Of a stretch of DNA of 63,460 nt, positions 33,339 through 42,782 are shown piece after piece. This DNA comes from Pontibacillus yanchengensis (GTDB lineage Bacteria > Bacillota > Bacilli > Bacillales > BH030062). A model generated the notes under the pieces. It had not been told where the DNA came from, made no database searches, and worked only from the letters and a program-made list of their open reading frames with translations. Numbering within the stretch: the first letter of the stretch is position 1; every line of letters begins with the position of its first letter. A program made the translations under genes and the position numbers. The stretch is from positions 1 to 63,460 of the forward strand of contig NZ_WMEU01000011.1 of NCBI RefSeq assembly GCF_009856295.1, read 5' to 3'.

Positions 33339-36300
33339 TTAGGATTGGGTAATCTCTTCAGGCTCTTCTGCCTTAATCATATCTTCTGTTAGTTCATCTG
33401 ATGCAGGTTGAACACTGCGATATCTAGGCATTCCAGTACCAGCTGGTACAAGCTTACCAATGATAACATTCTCTTTAAGACCAAGCAATTCATCACGTTT
33501 TCCTTTAATTGCAGCATCTGTAAGAACACGTGTTGTTTCTTGGAAGGACGCTGCTGATAAGAAGGAATCTGTTTCAAGTGATGCCTTGGTAATTCCGAGA
33601 AGTACTGGACGGCCAAATGCCGGTTGTTTACCAGTAAGCAATGCAGATTCATTAGCTTCTTTGAATTGGTGAATCTCAAGTAAGGAGCCAGGTAGAACAT
33701 CTGTGTCACCAGCATCATGTACTCGGATTTTACGAAGCATCTGACGAACCATAACTTCAACGTGCTTGTCGCCGATTTCAACACCTTGCATACGATATAC
33801 TTTTTGTACCTCTTTTAGCAAGTACGTTTCAACGCCTTCTAAGCCTTGGATTTTCAATAGATCTTTTGGATCAATTGAACCTTCTGTTAATGGTTCACCT
33901 GCGATGACAGAGTCACCAACAGCAACTTTCATACGAGCACCATAGGAAGCAGTATAGCTACGCTTTTCAACTTCACCTTGAATGGCAATCTCTAGTTTGT
34001 CTTTCACTTCATTAACTTCCTCTACTGTACCATGAATTTCACTGATTACAGCTTGCCCTTTCGGGTTACGAGCTTCGAATAACTCTTGGATACGAGGAAG
34101 ACCTTGTGTGATGTCATCTCCCGCAACACCACCTGTGTGGAAGGTACGCATTGTAAGCTGAGTACCAGGTTCACCGATTGATTGTGCTGCGATGATTCCA
34201 ACTGCTTCTCCAACTTCAACTTCGGAACCAGTAGCAAGGTTACGGCCGTAACACTTCTTACATACACCGTGGTGTGTGTTACATGTAAACACAGAGCGGA
34301 TAACTGCAGTTTTAACACCAGAGTCAGAAATGTACTTAGCTGCATCTTCTGAAATAACTTCATTAGGTTTCGCTAGCACTTCCCCTGTTTCTGGATGCTT
34401 AATGGTTTGATAAGCAGTACGCCCAACAAGACGATCCACAATTGGTTCGATCATTTCAGTACCTTCACGTAAATCCATTACCTCTAAGCCACGGTCTGTT
34501 CCGCAATCGTCCTCTCGAACGATTACGTCCTGAGCCACGTCAACAAGACGACGAGTCAGATAACCTGAGTCGGCAGTCTTAAGTGCTGTATCGGCAAGAC
34601 CTTTACGCGCACCGTGAGTGGAAATAAAGTACTCAAGTACCGTTAAACCTTCACGGAAACTGGACTTGATCGGTAACTCAATAATCTTACCAGCCGGATT
34701 GGCCATAAGACCACGCATACCAGCTAACTGTGTAAAGTTAGATGCGTTACCACGTGCACCAGAATCACTCATCATGAAGATAGGGTTCGTTGGGTCTAAG
34801 GATTTCATTAGACGTTCTTGAATGTCGTCTTTGGCTGCTGACCATATAGCGATAACACGATCATAACGCTCATCATCCGTAATAAGACCACGACGGAATT
34901 GTTTCATAACCTTATCTACTTTGCCTTGAGCTTCATCAAGAATTTCTTGTTTTTCAGGAAGTACAACGATGTCAGAGACACCTACTGTTATACCTGCTTT
35001 AGTGGAATAAGCGAAACCAAGATCCTTCATACGGTCAAGCATTCTAGATGTTTCACTAATCTTAAAGCGTTTGAATACTTCAGCGATTACATTACCAAGA
35101 ATCTTCTTCTTGAATGGTTCTACAAGCTCACGACCCTGAATGTTTTCTACTACATTTGTTCCTTTAGGGATGAAGTAATGTTCAGGAGTTCGTTCTTCAA
35201 GATTAGATTGCGTTGGTTCGTTAATATATGGGAACGACTCTGGCAGAATCTCGTTAAATATCAGTTTACCAACAGTAGTAATTAGCAGCTGGTTGTTTTG
35301 TTCTTCAGTGAATGTTCCATTATCCAAGGAAGAAGCTTGCACAGCTACACGAGTGTGTAGGTGAACATATCCATTCTGGTAAGCAATTAGAGCTTCATGA
35401 GTATCCTTGAATACTTTACCTTCACCAATAGCACCTTCACGTTCAAGAGTAAGGTAATAGTTACCTAATACCATGTCCTGCGAAGGAGTAACAACTGGCT
35501 TACCATCTTTAGGGTTTAAGATGTTTTGAGCTGCTAGCATTAAAATACGAGCTTCAGCTTGCGCTTCTGCAGATAAAGGTACGTGAACAGCCATTTGGTC
35601 ACCGTCAAAGTCTGCGTTGTAAGCCGTACATACTAGAGGGTGAAGTCGAATTGCTCGACCTTCAACTAGTGTAGGTTCGAACGCTTGAATACCTAAACGG
35701 TGAAGCGTTGGTGCACGGTTAAGAAGCACTGGATGCTCTTTAATTACCTCTTCTAGCACATCCCATACTTCTGGGTGAATGCGCTCGATTTTACGCTTAG
35801 CAGATTTAATATTGTGTGCAAGTCCTCTATCAACTAACTCTCTCATAACAAATGGCTTGAATAGCTCAAGAGCCATTTCTTTTGGAAGGCCAACTTGGTA
35901 CATCTTCAGACTAGGTCCAACTACGATAACGGAACGACCTGAGTAGTCAACACGTTTACCTAGAAGGTTCTGACGGAAACGACCTTGCTTACCTTTAAGC
36001 ATGTGAGACAGTGATTTTAAAGGACGATTTCCTGGTCCAGTAACTGGACGTCCACGACGACCATTATCGATTAGGGCGTCAACAGATTCTTGAAGCATAC
36101 GTTTTTCGTTCTGCACGATAATTGTAGGAGCTCCAAGATCTAACAGACGCTTAAGGCGGTTATTACGGTTAATAACACGACGATATAAGTCGTTTAAATC
36201 GGAAGTCGCAAAACGACCACCATCCAATTGAACCATTGGACGTATTTCTGGAGGTATAACCGGAAGTACATCTAGAATCATCCATGAAGGATCATTACCA

Positions 36301-36956
36301 GATCCACGGAAGGCCTCTAGTACTTCTAAACGCTTAATAGCGCGAGTACGTCGCTGACCTTGAGCAGTTTTAAGTTCTTCCTTAAGTGTTTCTACCTCTT
36401 TATCAAGATCAATGTCTTGTAGCAATCTACGAATAGATTCCGCGCCCATCATTGCTTGAAATGATTTCCCGTATTTTTCACGGTAAGTGCGGTATTCTTT
36501 TTCTGATAGTAATTGCTTTTTCTCAAGTGCTGTGTCACCTGGGTCTGTAACCACATAAGCCGCAAAGTAAATAACTTCTTCAAGGGCACGTGGTGACATA
36601 TCAAGTACAAGACCCATACGACTTGGGATGCCTTTGAAATACCAGATGTGAGAGACAGGGGCAGCTAGTTCTAAGTGCCCCATACGCTCACGACGTACTT
36701 TTGCTTTTGTAACCTCTACTCCACAACGGTCACAAACAATCCCTTTGTAGCGCACGCGTTTGTATTTACCGCAGTGACATTCCCAATCCTTTGTAGGACC
36801 AAAAATACGTTCACAAAACAGTCCATCTTTTTCAGGTTTTAATGTACGATAGTTAATCGTTTCTGGCTTCTTCACCTCACCAAAAGACCAAGAGCGTATC
36901 TTGTCTGGTGAAGCTAAACCAATTTTCATATATTCAAAATTATTTACATCTAGCAA
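33339..36956 (-). CDS. rpoC: RNA polymerase beta' subunit
   Basis: The beta' subunit carries the catalytic magnesium site. The 1205-residue protein has the N-terminal zinc site (CHCGKYKRVRYKGIVCDRCG, four Cys), the DNA-binding clamp, the catalytic NADFDGDQMAVHVPL motif near residue 450, the bridge helix and trigger loop region with QLTMRTFHTGG, and the second zinc site CGTDRG...CNTHHGVCKKCYG. Length is typical of Bacillus. It follows rpoB by 65 bp. Confidence 0.98.
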   Translation of the reverse strand: MLDVNNFEYMKIGLASPDKIRSWSFGEVKKPETINYRTLKPEKDGLFCERIFGPTKDWECHCGKYKRVRYKGIVCDRCGVEVTKAKVRRERMGHLELAAPVSHIWYFKGIPSRMGLVLDMSPRALEEVIYFAAYVVTDPGDTALEKKQLLSEKEYRTYREKYGKSFQAMMGAESIRRLLQDIDLDKEVETLKEELKTAQGQRRTRAIKRLEVLEAFRGSGNDPSWMILDVLPVIPPEIRPMVQLDGGRFATSDLNDLYRRVINRNNRLKRLLDLGAPTIIVQNEKRMLQESVDALIDNGRRGRPVTGPGNRPLKSLSHMLKGKQGRFRQNLLGKRVDYSGRSVIVVGPSLKMYQVGLPKEMALELFKPFVMRELVDRGLAHNIKSAKRKIERIHPEVWDVLEEVIKEHPVLLNRAPTLHRLGIQAFEPTLVEGRAIRLHPLVCTAYNADFDGDQMAVHVPLSAEAQAEARILMLAAQNILNPKDGKPVVTPSQDMVLGNYYLTLEREGAIGEGKVFKDTHEALIAYQNGYVHLHTRVAVQASSLDNGTFTEEQNNQLLITTVGKLIFNEILPESFPYINEPTQSNLEERTPEHYFIPKGTNVVENIQGRELVEPFKKKILGNVIAEVFKRFKISETSRMLDRMKDLGFAYSTKAGITVGVSDIVVLPEKQEILDEAQGKVDKVMKQFRRGLITDDERYDRVIAIWSAAKDDIQERLMKSLDPTNPIFMMSDSGARGNASNFTQLAGMRGLMANPAGKIIELPIKSSFREGLTVLEYFISTHGARKGLADTALKTADSGYLTRRLVDVAQDVIVREDDCGTDRGLEVMDLREGTEMIEPIVDRLVGRTAYQTIKHPETGEVLAKPNEVISEDAAKYISDSGVKTAVIRSVFTCNTHHGVCKKCYGRNLATGSEVEVGEAVGIIAAQSIGEPGTQLTMRTFHTGGVAGDDITQGLPRIQELFEARNPKGQAVISEIHGTVEEVNEVKDKLEIAIQGEVEKRSYTASYGARMKVAVGDSVIAGEPLTEGSIDPKDLLKIQGLEGVETYLLKEVQKVYRMQGVEIGDKHVEVMVRQMLRKIRVHDAGDTDVLPGSLLEIHQFKEANESALLTGKQPAFGRPVLLGITKASLETDSFLSAASFQETTRVLTDAAIKGKRDELLGLKENVIIGKLVPAGTGMPRYRSVQPASDELTEDMIKAEEPEEITQS

Positions 36957-37021
36957 GGGGCCTACCTCCCTTATAGTATCCAGGTTTTACCCTAAGCTTA
37001 GAAATACAACGTCTCAAGCTT

Positions 37022-40000
37022 TTATTCAATTTCGTCCTTTGGATCTCCATCTAAATTCAGCTTTTCTGCTGATTGTGTTTCCTCTTCTTCAATATCACGG
37101 ATATCAATCTCTGTTTCGTCAGCAGATAACATCTTCACATCCATACCAAGACTTTGTAATTCTTTGATTAATACTTTGAATGATTCTGGAATACCTGGTT
37201 CAGGTACATTGGAACCTTTCACGATGGATTCATACGTTTTAACACGACCAACGACATCATCCGACTTAACCGTTAGAATTTCTTGTAACGTGTATGCAGC
37301 ACCATATGCTTCTAATGCCCATACCTCCATCTCACCAAAACGCTGTCCACCAAATTGAGCTTTACCACCCAATGGTTGTTGCGTAACTAGGGAGTAAGGT
37401 CCAGTTGAACGGGCGTGAAGCTTATCGTCTACCATGTGCGCTAGTTTAATCATATACATAACGCCCACGGATACACGGTTATCAAAAGGTTCACCTGTTC
37501 GTCCATCATAAAGAATCGTTTTCGCATCTCGAGCCATTCCAGCTTCCTGCAATGTTTCCCATACGTCTTCTTCCCGAGCACCGTCAAATACAGGGGTTGC
37601 CACATGAATGCCTAGCTCTCGAGCAGCCATACCTAAGTGTAGCTCTAATACCTGACCGATGTTCATACGTGAAGGTACACCTAATGGGTTTAACATGACA
37701 TCGACTGGTGTTCCATCTGGCAAGTATGGCATGTCTTCTTCAGGAAGAATACGGGAAATAACACCCTTGTTTCCGTGACGACCTGCCATTTTGTCCCCTT
37801 CTGAAATCTTACGTTTTTGTACGATATAAACACGTACAAGTTGGTTAACTCCAGGAGGTAACTCATCACCGTCTTCACGGTTGAAGATTTTCACGTCTAG
37901 CACAATACCGCCAGCACCATGTGGTACGCGTAGAGATGTATCACGTACTTCGCGTGCTTTCTCACCGAAGATTGCATGTAATAAACGTTCTTCTGCAGAT
38001 AGCTCTGTTACACCTTTTGGCGTCACCTTACCAACTAGTAAGTCACCATCGCTAACTTCAGCACCCACACGAATAATACCGCGATCATCTAAGTCTCGTA
38101 GCGCGTCTTCTCCAACGTTTGGAATGTCTCTAGTGATTTCTTCAGGTCCTAGCTTCGTATCACGAGCTTCTGATTCATACTCTTCAATGTGAATAGAAGT
38201 GTACACGTCGTCTTTCACAAGACGTTCGCTCATGATGATAGCATCCTCATAGTTATAGCCATCCCATGTCATGAATGCAACTAGAGGGTTTTTACCTAAT
38301 GCTAATTCACCTTTTTCCATAGAAGGGCCGTCAGCAAGGATTTCACCTTGTTCTACACGGTCACCGGCACTTACTATTGGTTTCTGGTTATAACAAGTAC
38401 CTTGGTTCGAACGGATAAATTTCTGGAAACGATAGCGATCAAGGTCACCTTGAACCTCTTTGCCATCTACCATGGATATACGACGAACTTGAACTTCTTT
38501 AGCATCAACACGTTCAACAATACCTTCATGCTTCGCCAATACAGCTGCACCGGAGTCTTTACCTGATACATACTCCATGCCAGTACCTACAATTGGTGAT
38601 TCTGGCTCCATCAATGGTACTGCCTGACGCTGCATGTTCGCGCCCATTAGGGAACGGTTGGAGTCATCATTTTCAAGGAACGGAATACATGCTGTTGCCG
38701 CAGAAACAACCTGCTTAGGAGAAACGTCCATGTAATCAAGACGTTCACGTTTCACTGCAGTGTTTTCACCACGGAAACGAGCGATAACCTCCTCATCTGT
38801 GAAGGCCCCATCTTCATCAAGCTTCGCGTTTGCCTGTGCAACAACGTAGTTGTCTTCTTCATCTGCTGTAAGATAGTCAATCTGCGCTGTAACTTTATTC
38901 GTTTCTGGATCAACACGACGATAAGGTGTCTCGATAAACCCGAATTTATTCACCTTCGCATAGGAAGATAAGGAGTTAATAAGACCGATGTTTGGTCCTT
39001 CTGGCGTTTCAATTGGACACATACGACCATAGTGAGAATAGTGTACGTCTCGAACTTCGAAACCAGCACGTTCACGTGTCAAACCACCAGGCCCTAACGC
39101 TGATAAACGACGCTTATGCGTTAACTCAGCTAGTGGGTTAGTTTGGTCCATGAACTGTGATAACTGTGAACTACCAAAGAACTCTTTAATAGAAGCTATT
39201 ACTGGACGAATGTTGATTAGTTGCTGCGGTGTAATAGATGCCGTGTCTTGAATAGACATACGCTCACGTACTACACGCTCCATACGGGATAAACCAATAC
39301 GGAATTGATTTTGTAGCAACTCACCAACTGAGCGGAGACGACGGTTACCTAAGTGGTCAATGTCATCTGTACCACCCACGTTGTGTAGTAGGTTAAAGAA
39401 GTAACTTACAGCAGCAATAATATCAGATTGTGTAATGTTCTTCGTACTATGATCGATTTGAGCGTTTCCAATCACATTAAGTGATTTCTCACCCTCAGGA
39501 TCGGTTGGATCAACAATCTTAATGGATTGAATCCGAACTGAATCATCTAGCACTCCTTCATTAGGTTCAATTACACTATCGCCAAGATTATCTTCTTCAT
39601 TACCTTCTAAATAAGGTATGATTTTATCTAACAGACGACGGTCTAGCTTATCGCCTTCATTTGCTAATACTTCACCCGTCTCAGGGTCTACCAGTGTTTC
39701 TGCTAACACTTGGTTGAACAGACGGTTTTTAATATGAAGTTTTTTATTAATCTTATAACGTCCAACATGCGCTAAATCATAACGCTTCGGATCAAAGAAC
39801 CGTGAGATTAATAAACTCTTCGCGTTTTCAACTGTTGGTGGTTCACCTGGGCGAAGACGCTCGTAGATTTCTAGTAAGGCTTTCTCACTATTTTCTGTGT
39901 TGTCCTTCTCTAGTGTGTTCTTCAAGAATTCATTTTCACCAATAAGGTCAATAATTTCTTGATCTGTTCCAAAACCTAGAGCTCTTAGGAGTACAGTGAT

Positions 40001-40573
40001 TGGTAATTTACGTGTACGATCTATACGTACATGAGCTACATCCTTTGCATCTGTTTCAAATTCTAACCATGCACCACGGTTAGGAATAACAGTTGCTGTG
40101 TAACCTTTTTTACCATTTTTATCTACTTTCGGGCTGAAATAAACACTTGGGGAACGTACTAGCTGAGAAACAATGATACGTTCTGCTCCGTTAATGACAA
40201 ATGTACCTACATCAGTCATAAGTGGGAAATCACCCATGAACACTTCTTGCTCTTTTACTTCGCCAGTTTCTTTATTAAGCAAGCGAACTTTCACACGAAG
40301 AGGAGCTGAATAAGTGACATCTCGCTCTTTAGATTCATCCACTGGATATTTTGGTTCTCCTAGAGTGTAATCGACAAACTCTAGTGATAGATTCCCTGTG
40401 AAATCTTCAATTGGAGAAATGTCTTGGAACATCTCCCTCAAACCTTCTTCTAAGAACCAATCATAAGAAGCGGTTTGAATTTCAATTAAGTTTGGCAATT
40501 CAAGTACTTCGCTGATGCGCGCATAACTTCTTCGTTGGCGGTGTCGTCCATACTGAACTAGTTGACCTGTCAA
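37022..40573 (-). CDS. rpoB: RNA polymerase beta subunit
   Basis: The TTG at 40573 starts the protein (LTGQLVQYGRHRQ, as in B. subtilis) with GAGGGGTGA five bases upstream; a GTG at 40582 is too close to that site. It then has 1183 residues. The rifampicin region (SQLSQFMDQTNPLAELTHKR then RLSALGPGG) has the wild-type residues, so sensitivity is predicted. Other landmarks are YGRMCPIETPEGPNIGLI and KLAHMVDDKLHARSTGPYS. The acidic C-terminus ends DGDPKDEIE. The 317-bp upstream region holds several hairpins, one of them terminator-like. Confidence 0.98.
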   Translation of the reverse strand: MTGQLVQYGRHRQRRSYARISEVLELPNLIEIQTASYDWFLEEGLREMFQDISPIEDFTGNLSLEFVDYTLGEPKYPVDESKERDVTYSAPLRVKVRLLNKETGEVKEQEVFMGDFPLMTDVGTFVINGAERIIVSQLVRSPSVYFSPKVDKNGKKGYTATVIPNRGAWLEFETDAKDVAHVRIDRTRKLPITVLLRALGFGTDQEIIDLIGENEFLKNTLEKDNTENSEKALLEIYERLRPGEPPTVENAKSLLISRFFDPKRYDLAHVGRYKINKKLHIKNRLFNQVLAETLVDPETGEVLANEGDKLDRRLLDKIIPYLEGNEEDNLGDSVIEPNEGVLDDSVRIQSIKIVDPTDPEGEKSLNVIGNAQIDHSTKNITQSDIIAAVSYFFNLLHNVGGTDDIDHLGNRRLRSVGELLQNQFRIGLSRMERVVRERMSIQDTASITPQQLINIRPVIASIKEFFGSSQLSQFMDQTNPLAELTHKRRLSALGPGGLTRERAGFEVRDVHYSHYGRMCPIETPEGPNIGLINSLSSYAKVNKFGFIETPYRRVDPETNKVTAQIDYLTADEEDNYVVAQANAKLDEDGAFTDEEVIARFRGENTAVKRERLDYMDVSPKQVVSAATACIPFLENDDSNRSLMGANMQRQAVPLMEPESPIVGTGMEYVSGKDSGAAVLAKHEGIVERVDAKEVQVRRISMVDGKEVQGDLDRYRFQKFIRSNQGTCYNQKPIVSAGDRVEQGEILADGPSMEKGELALGKNPLVAFMTWDGYNYEDAIIMSERLVKDDVYTSIHIEEYESEARDTKLGPEEITRDIPNVGEDALRDLDDRGIIRVGAEVSDGDLLVGKVTPKGVTELSAEERLLHAIFGEKAREVRDTSLRVPHGAGGIVLDVKIFNREDGDELPPGVNQLVRVYIVQKRKISEGDKMAGRHGNKGVISRILPEEDMPYLPDGTPVDVMLNPLGVPSRMNIGQVLELHLGMAARELGIHVATPVFDGAREEDVWETLQEAGMARDAKTILYDGRTGEPFDNRVSVGVMYMIKLAHMVDDKLHARSTGPYSLVTQQPLGGKAQFGGQRFGEMEVWALEAYGAAYTLQEILTVKSDDVVGRVKTYESIVKGSNVPEPGIPESFKVLIKELQSLGMDVKMLSADETEIDIRDIEEEETQSAEKLNLDGDPKDEIE

Positions 40574-40608
40574 CTGATTCACCCCTCAAATCAAGCATTT
40601 TAATAAAG

Positions 40609-40640
40609 AAAAAATCGTTCGGCAAAACTACATGCCGAAC
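40609..40640 (-). terminator. Terminator-like hairpin in the rpoB leader (possible attenuator)
   Basis: GTTCGGCA (40640-40633) pairs with TGCCGAAC (40624-40617) around an eight-base loop and is followed by GATTTTTTC on the minus strand, ending about 35 nt before the rpoB start codon. Read-through would be required for rpoBC expression, so it may be an attenuator. Confidence 0.6.
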
Positions 40641-40647
40641 TAACCAA

Positions 40648-40710
40648 CACAGATCTTTATTACCTATCTGTGCCAGTACTATATATACACATTCGTCTAG
40701 AGACGAATGT
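40648..40710 (-). other. Two further hairpins in the rpoB leader
   Basis: ACATTCGTCT pairs perfectly with AGACGAATGT across a two-base loop (40710-40689). A second stem, CACAGAT / ATCTGTG (40672-40648), follows directly. With the terminator-like stem downstream they form a series of three stems between promoter and rpoB. Confidence 0.6.
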
Positions 40711-40804
40711 AATAGATTTTTTCATTTTCTCTAACGTTAGACAAAAGAAAAAAGGGTTTCATACAAAACCACAATTCTTATTCTTTTCATTCGATTTTAC
40801 AAGT

Positions 40805-40829
40805 CTTGACTTATGTCAAGAGAATTATA
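40805..40829 (-). promoter_or_regulatory. Candidate rpoB promoter with overlapping palindrome
   Basis: The minus strand has a perfect TATAAT (40829-40824) directly followed by the palindrome CTTGAC-ATAA-GTCAAG (40820-40805), which would cover the start site. The -35 is poor: TTGTCA occurs but 23 bp away. The palindrome is placed like an operator; no known regulator is assigned. Confidence 0.5.
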
Positions 40830-40890
40830 CACAAAAAACTCAAAAAAAATCTTGACAAAAAGACTTACTTATTGGCATTTTTCAATACTA

Positions 40891-41511
40891 TCATACCTGT
40901 AAATCCGAGTCAATCTTTTTAGCTTTGAGTACGTAATAGCCTTTACTACGTTTGATGATCTCTACTTCATCGAACATTTTTTCTAATAGGGAATGAACAG
41001 ATGGGGCTCCTTGCTTTTTTTGAATGACTACCCATAACTCACCAAGCGGTAAAAGGGCTTCAAAGCTTTGTTTAAGCATAGAATGTACAACCTGTTTTCC
41101 AGCTCTAATCGGCGGATTCGTTAATATAGATGCAAACTGCCTTCCCTGAATCGCCTGAAATTGGTCACTCTCCAAAATTTCTACATTAGTAGCATCGTTT
41201 TGTTCAGCGTTTTTCTTCGCTAATTCCAAGGCTCTATCATTCACATCTGCCATTACTACTTTACGTCCTGGATACTCCAGAGCGAGGGAAAGACCAATTG
41301 GGCCATATCCACAACCCAGATCAAGAAATTCTCCTTGAATACCAGGTTCTTCAAAGGATTCTATAAGAGTCCTTGAACCAAAATCAACTTCATCTTTAGA
41401 AAATACCCCTTGATCTGTGCTAAAGCTCAGCTTTCTTCCTCTTAATTGAAATGTCCAATGCTTTTGAGCACTTTTTGATCCGGGATTTTTTGAATAATAA
41501 TGTTCAGCCAT
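40891..41511 (-). CDS. rsmC: RsmC-like class I rRNA methyltransferase (YbxB)
   Basis: The protein resembles B. subtilis YbxB and the C-terminal catalytic half of E. coli RsmC, which methylates G1207 of 16S rRNA. The ATG at 41511 with AGGTGA upstream gives 206 residues; the GTG at 41520 is too close to that site. SAM-binding motif I is FLDLGCGYGPIG, an acidic ADVND follows, and motif IV is TNPPIRAG, typical of exocyclic guanine N2 methylases. It lies between rplL and rpoB as in Bacillus, but a terminator separates it from rplL. Confidence 0.85.
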   Translation of the reverse strand: MAEHYYSKNPGSKSAQKHWTFQLRGRKLSFSTDQGVFSKDEVDFGSRTLIESFEEPGIQGEFLDLGCGYGPIGLSLALEYPGRKVVMADVNDRALELAKKNAEQNDATNVEILESDQFQAIQGRQFASILTNPPIRAGKQVVHSMLKQSFEALLPLGELWVVIQKKQGAPSVHSLLEKMFDEVEIIKRSKGYYVLKAKKIDSDLQV

Positions 41512-41550
41512 CCCTATCACCTACCCGAGCAATCATTACGTTAAAGGCAA

Positions 41551-41586
41551 AAGCAAAGCTCGCCGATAGTCAGCGAGCTTTTTTGC
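41551..41586 (-). terminator. Terminator of rplJL
   Basis: AAAGCTCGC pairs with GCGAGCTTT (9 bp) just after the rplL stop codon. A T-rich sequence follows on the minus strand. It separates rplJL from rsmC and rpoB. Confidence 0.85.
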
Positions 41587-41591
41587 TTTCC

Positions 41592-41954
41592 TTACTTAAG
41601 TTCGATCTTAGCGCCAGTTTCTTCTAGCTTAGCTTTCATTTCTTCAGCTTCTTCTTTTGATACGCCTTCTTTGATTGCTTTAGGAGCGTTGTCTACAACG
41701 TCTTTAGCATCTTTTAGGCCTAGGCCAGTGATTTCACGAACTGCTTTAACAACTTTGATCTTAGAAGCACCTGGATCTTCAAGTACAACGTCAAATTCAG
41801 TTTGCTCTTCTTCAACTTCAGCAGCAGCGCCGCCTCCAGCAGCTACAGGCGCAGCAGCAGTTACACCAAATTCTTCTTCAATTGCTTTAACTAGATCGTT
41901 AAGTTCAAGAACGTTCATTTCTTTAATTGACTCAATAATTTGTTCTTTAGTCAT
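41592..41954 (-). CDS. rplL: Large ribosomal subunit protein bL12 (L7/L12)
   Basis: bL12 forms the mobile stalk that recruits translational GTPases. The 120-residue protein has the N-terminal dimerisation helices (IIESIKEMNVLELNDLVKAI), an Ala/Gly-rich hinge (AAPVAAGGGAAA) and the C-terminal domain with KIKVVKAVREITGLGLKDAK. It follows rplJ by 52 bp and ends at a terminator, so the higher rplL dosage expected for the stalk must come from mRNA stability or translation. Confidence 0.98.
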   Translation of the reverse strand: MTKEQIIESIKEMNVLELNDLVKAIEEEFGVTAAAPVAAGGGAAAEVEEEQTEFDVVLEDPGASKIKVVKAVREITGLGLKDAKDVVDNAPKAIKEGVSKEEAEEMKAKLEETGAKIELK

Positions 41955-42006
41955 GATTAGTCCTCCTTAAAATTTTTATGCTATATGACTGTAAGTCGTC
42001 AGGCGA

Positions 42007-42507
42007 TTAAGCGCCTTGTTCTTCTTGTTGATCCGCAACTGCTTTTGTAGCAAGTGCGAAGTTGCGCATCGGTGCTTGTAGTACAGATAGAAGCATGGAT
42101 AATAGACCATCCTGATCCGGTAGTTCTGCAAGCTCTTGTAGTTGTGCTACAGTAGCAACATTTCCTTCAACAACGCCGCCTTTAATCTCAAGAGCGTCGT
42201 TTTCTTTCGCGAAGTTATTGATGATTTTAGCTGGAGCTACAGCATCATCTGCACTAAACGCAAGAGCTGTTGGGCCTACAAGAACTTCATCAAGATCTGT
42301 AAGTTCAGCTTCTGCTGTTGCACGACGAGTCATTGTGTTTTTGTACACTTTGAAATCAACGCCTGCTTCGCGTAACTGTTGACGAAGATTGGTTACTGTA
42401 TCAACATCTAGACCGCGATAATCAACAAGAACTGTTGATTTGCTATTTTGAAGCTTCTCTGCAATATCAGAGACAATCTGCTTCTTATGCTCAATAATTT
42501 TGCTCAT
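42007..42507 (-). CDS. rplJ: Large ribosomal subunit protein uL10
   Basis: uL10 is the stalk base that binds bL12 dimers and, as L10(L12)4, represses its own mRNA. The 166-residue protein has KKQIVSDIAEKLQNSKSTVLVDYRGL (in parts), NTMTRRATAEAE and the C-terminal bL12-binding helix ending ALATKAVADQQEEQGA. AGGAGG precedes the ATG. An L10 leader lies upstream. Confidence 0.97.
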   Translation of the reverse strand: MSKIIEHKKQIVSDIAEKLQNSKSTVLVDYRGLDVDTVTNLRQQLREAGVDFKVYKNTMTRRATAEAELTDLDEVLVGPTALAFSADDAVAPAKIINNFAKENDALEIKGGVVEGNVATVAQLQELAELPDQDGLLSMLLSVLQAPMRNFALATKAVADQQEEQGA

Positions 42508-42585
42508 CGTTCCACCTCCTATTGAGTTTTCATCATACCAGTAGGGTGCCGTTGTTCATAAAAAGACGCGTGCGAAATTTTGCCA

Positions 42586-42740
42586 TTAAAAATGCCCCCA
42601 TGTAGACATGGAGGCACATAAGTCCGAGATAGTTATGAGCGAACAACTATCTCAAATTATTATCTACACACCTCGGTAGGTAATTTAAGCGACTGTCTCG
42701 CACCTACTGTCTACGGTATAACGTATTTATTTATTCAACA
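42586..42740 (-). ncRNA. L10 autoregulatory leader RNA with attenuator
   Basis: The transcribed leader contains the kink-turn-type segments AGACAGTAGGTGCGAGACAG and TTACCTACCGAGGTG characteristic of the L10 leader family. It ends with an 11-bp terminator stem TGCCTCCATGT / ACATGGGGGCA followed by five T (42616-42586). In B. subtilis the L10-L12 complex bound here favours termination ahead of rplJ. The call rests on motif recognition and position. Confidence 0.85.
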
Positions 42741-42746
42741 AAAGCA

Positions 42747-42775
42747 ATTATAACTAACGCTTTTTAGAATGTCAA
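42747..42775 (-). promoter_or_regulatory. Promoter of rplJL
   Basis: Perfect TTGACA (42775-42770), 17 bp and perfect TATAAT (42752-42747) lie just after the rplA stop codon. This is one of the best consensus promoters in the window. Confidence 0.9.
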
Positions 42776-42782
42776 CGATAAA

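Noticed and set aside
37022..40573. Rifampicin- or streptomycin-resistance mutations in rpoB or rpsL
   Set aside because: The cluster I region of rpoB and the lysines of uS12 read as wild type.
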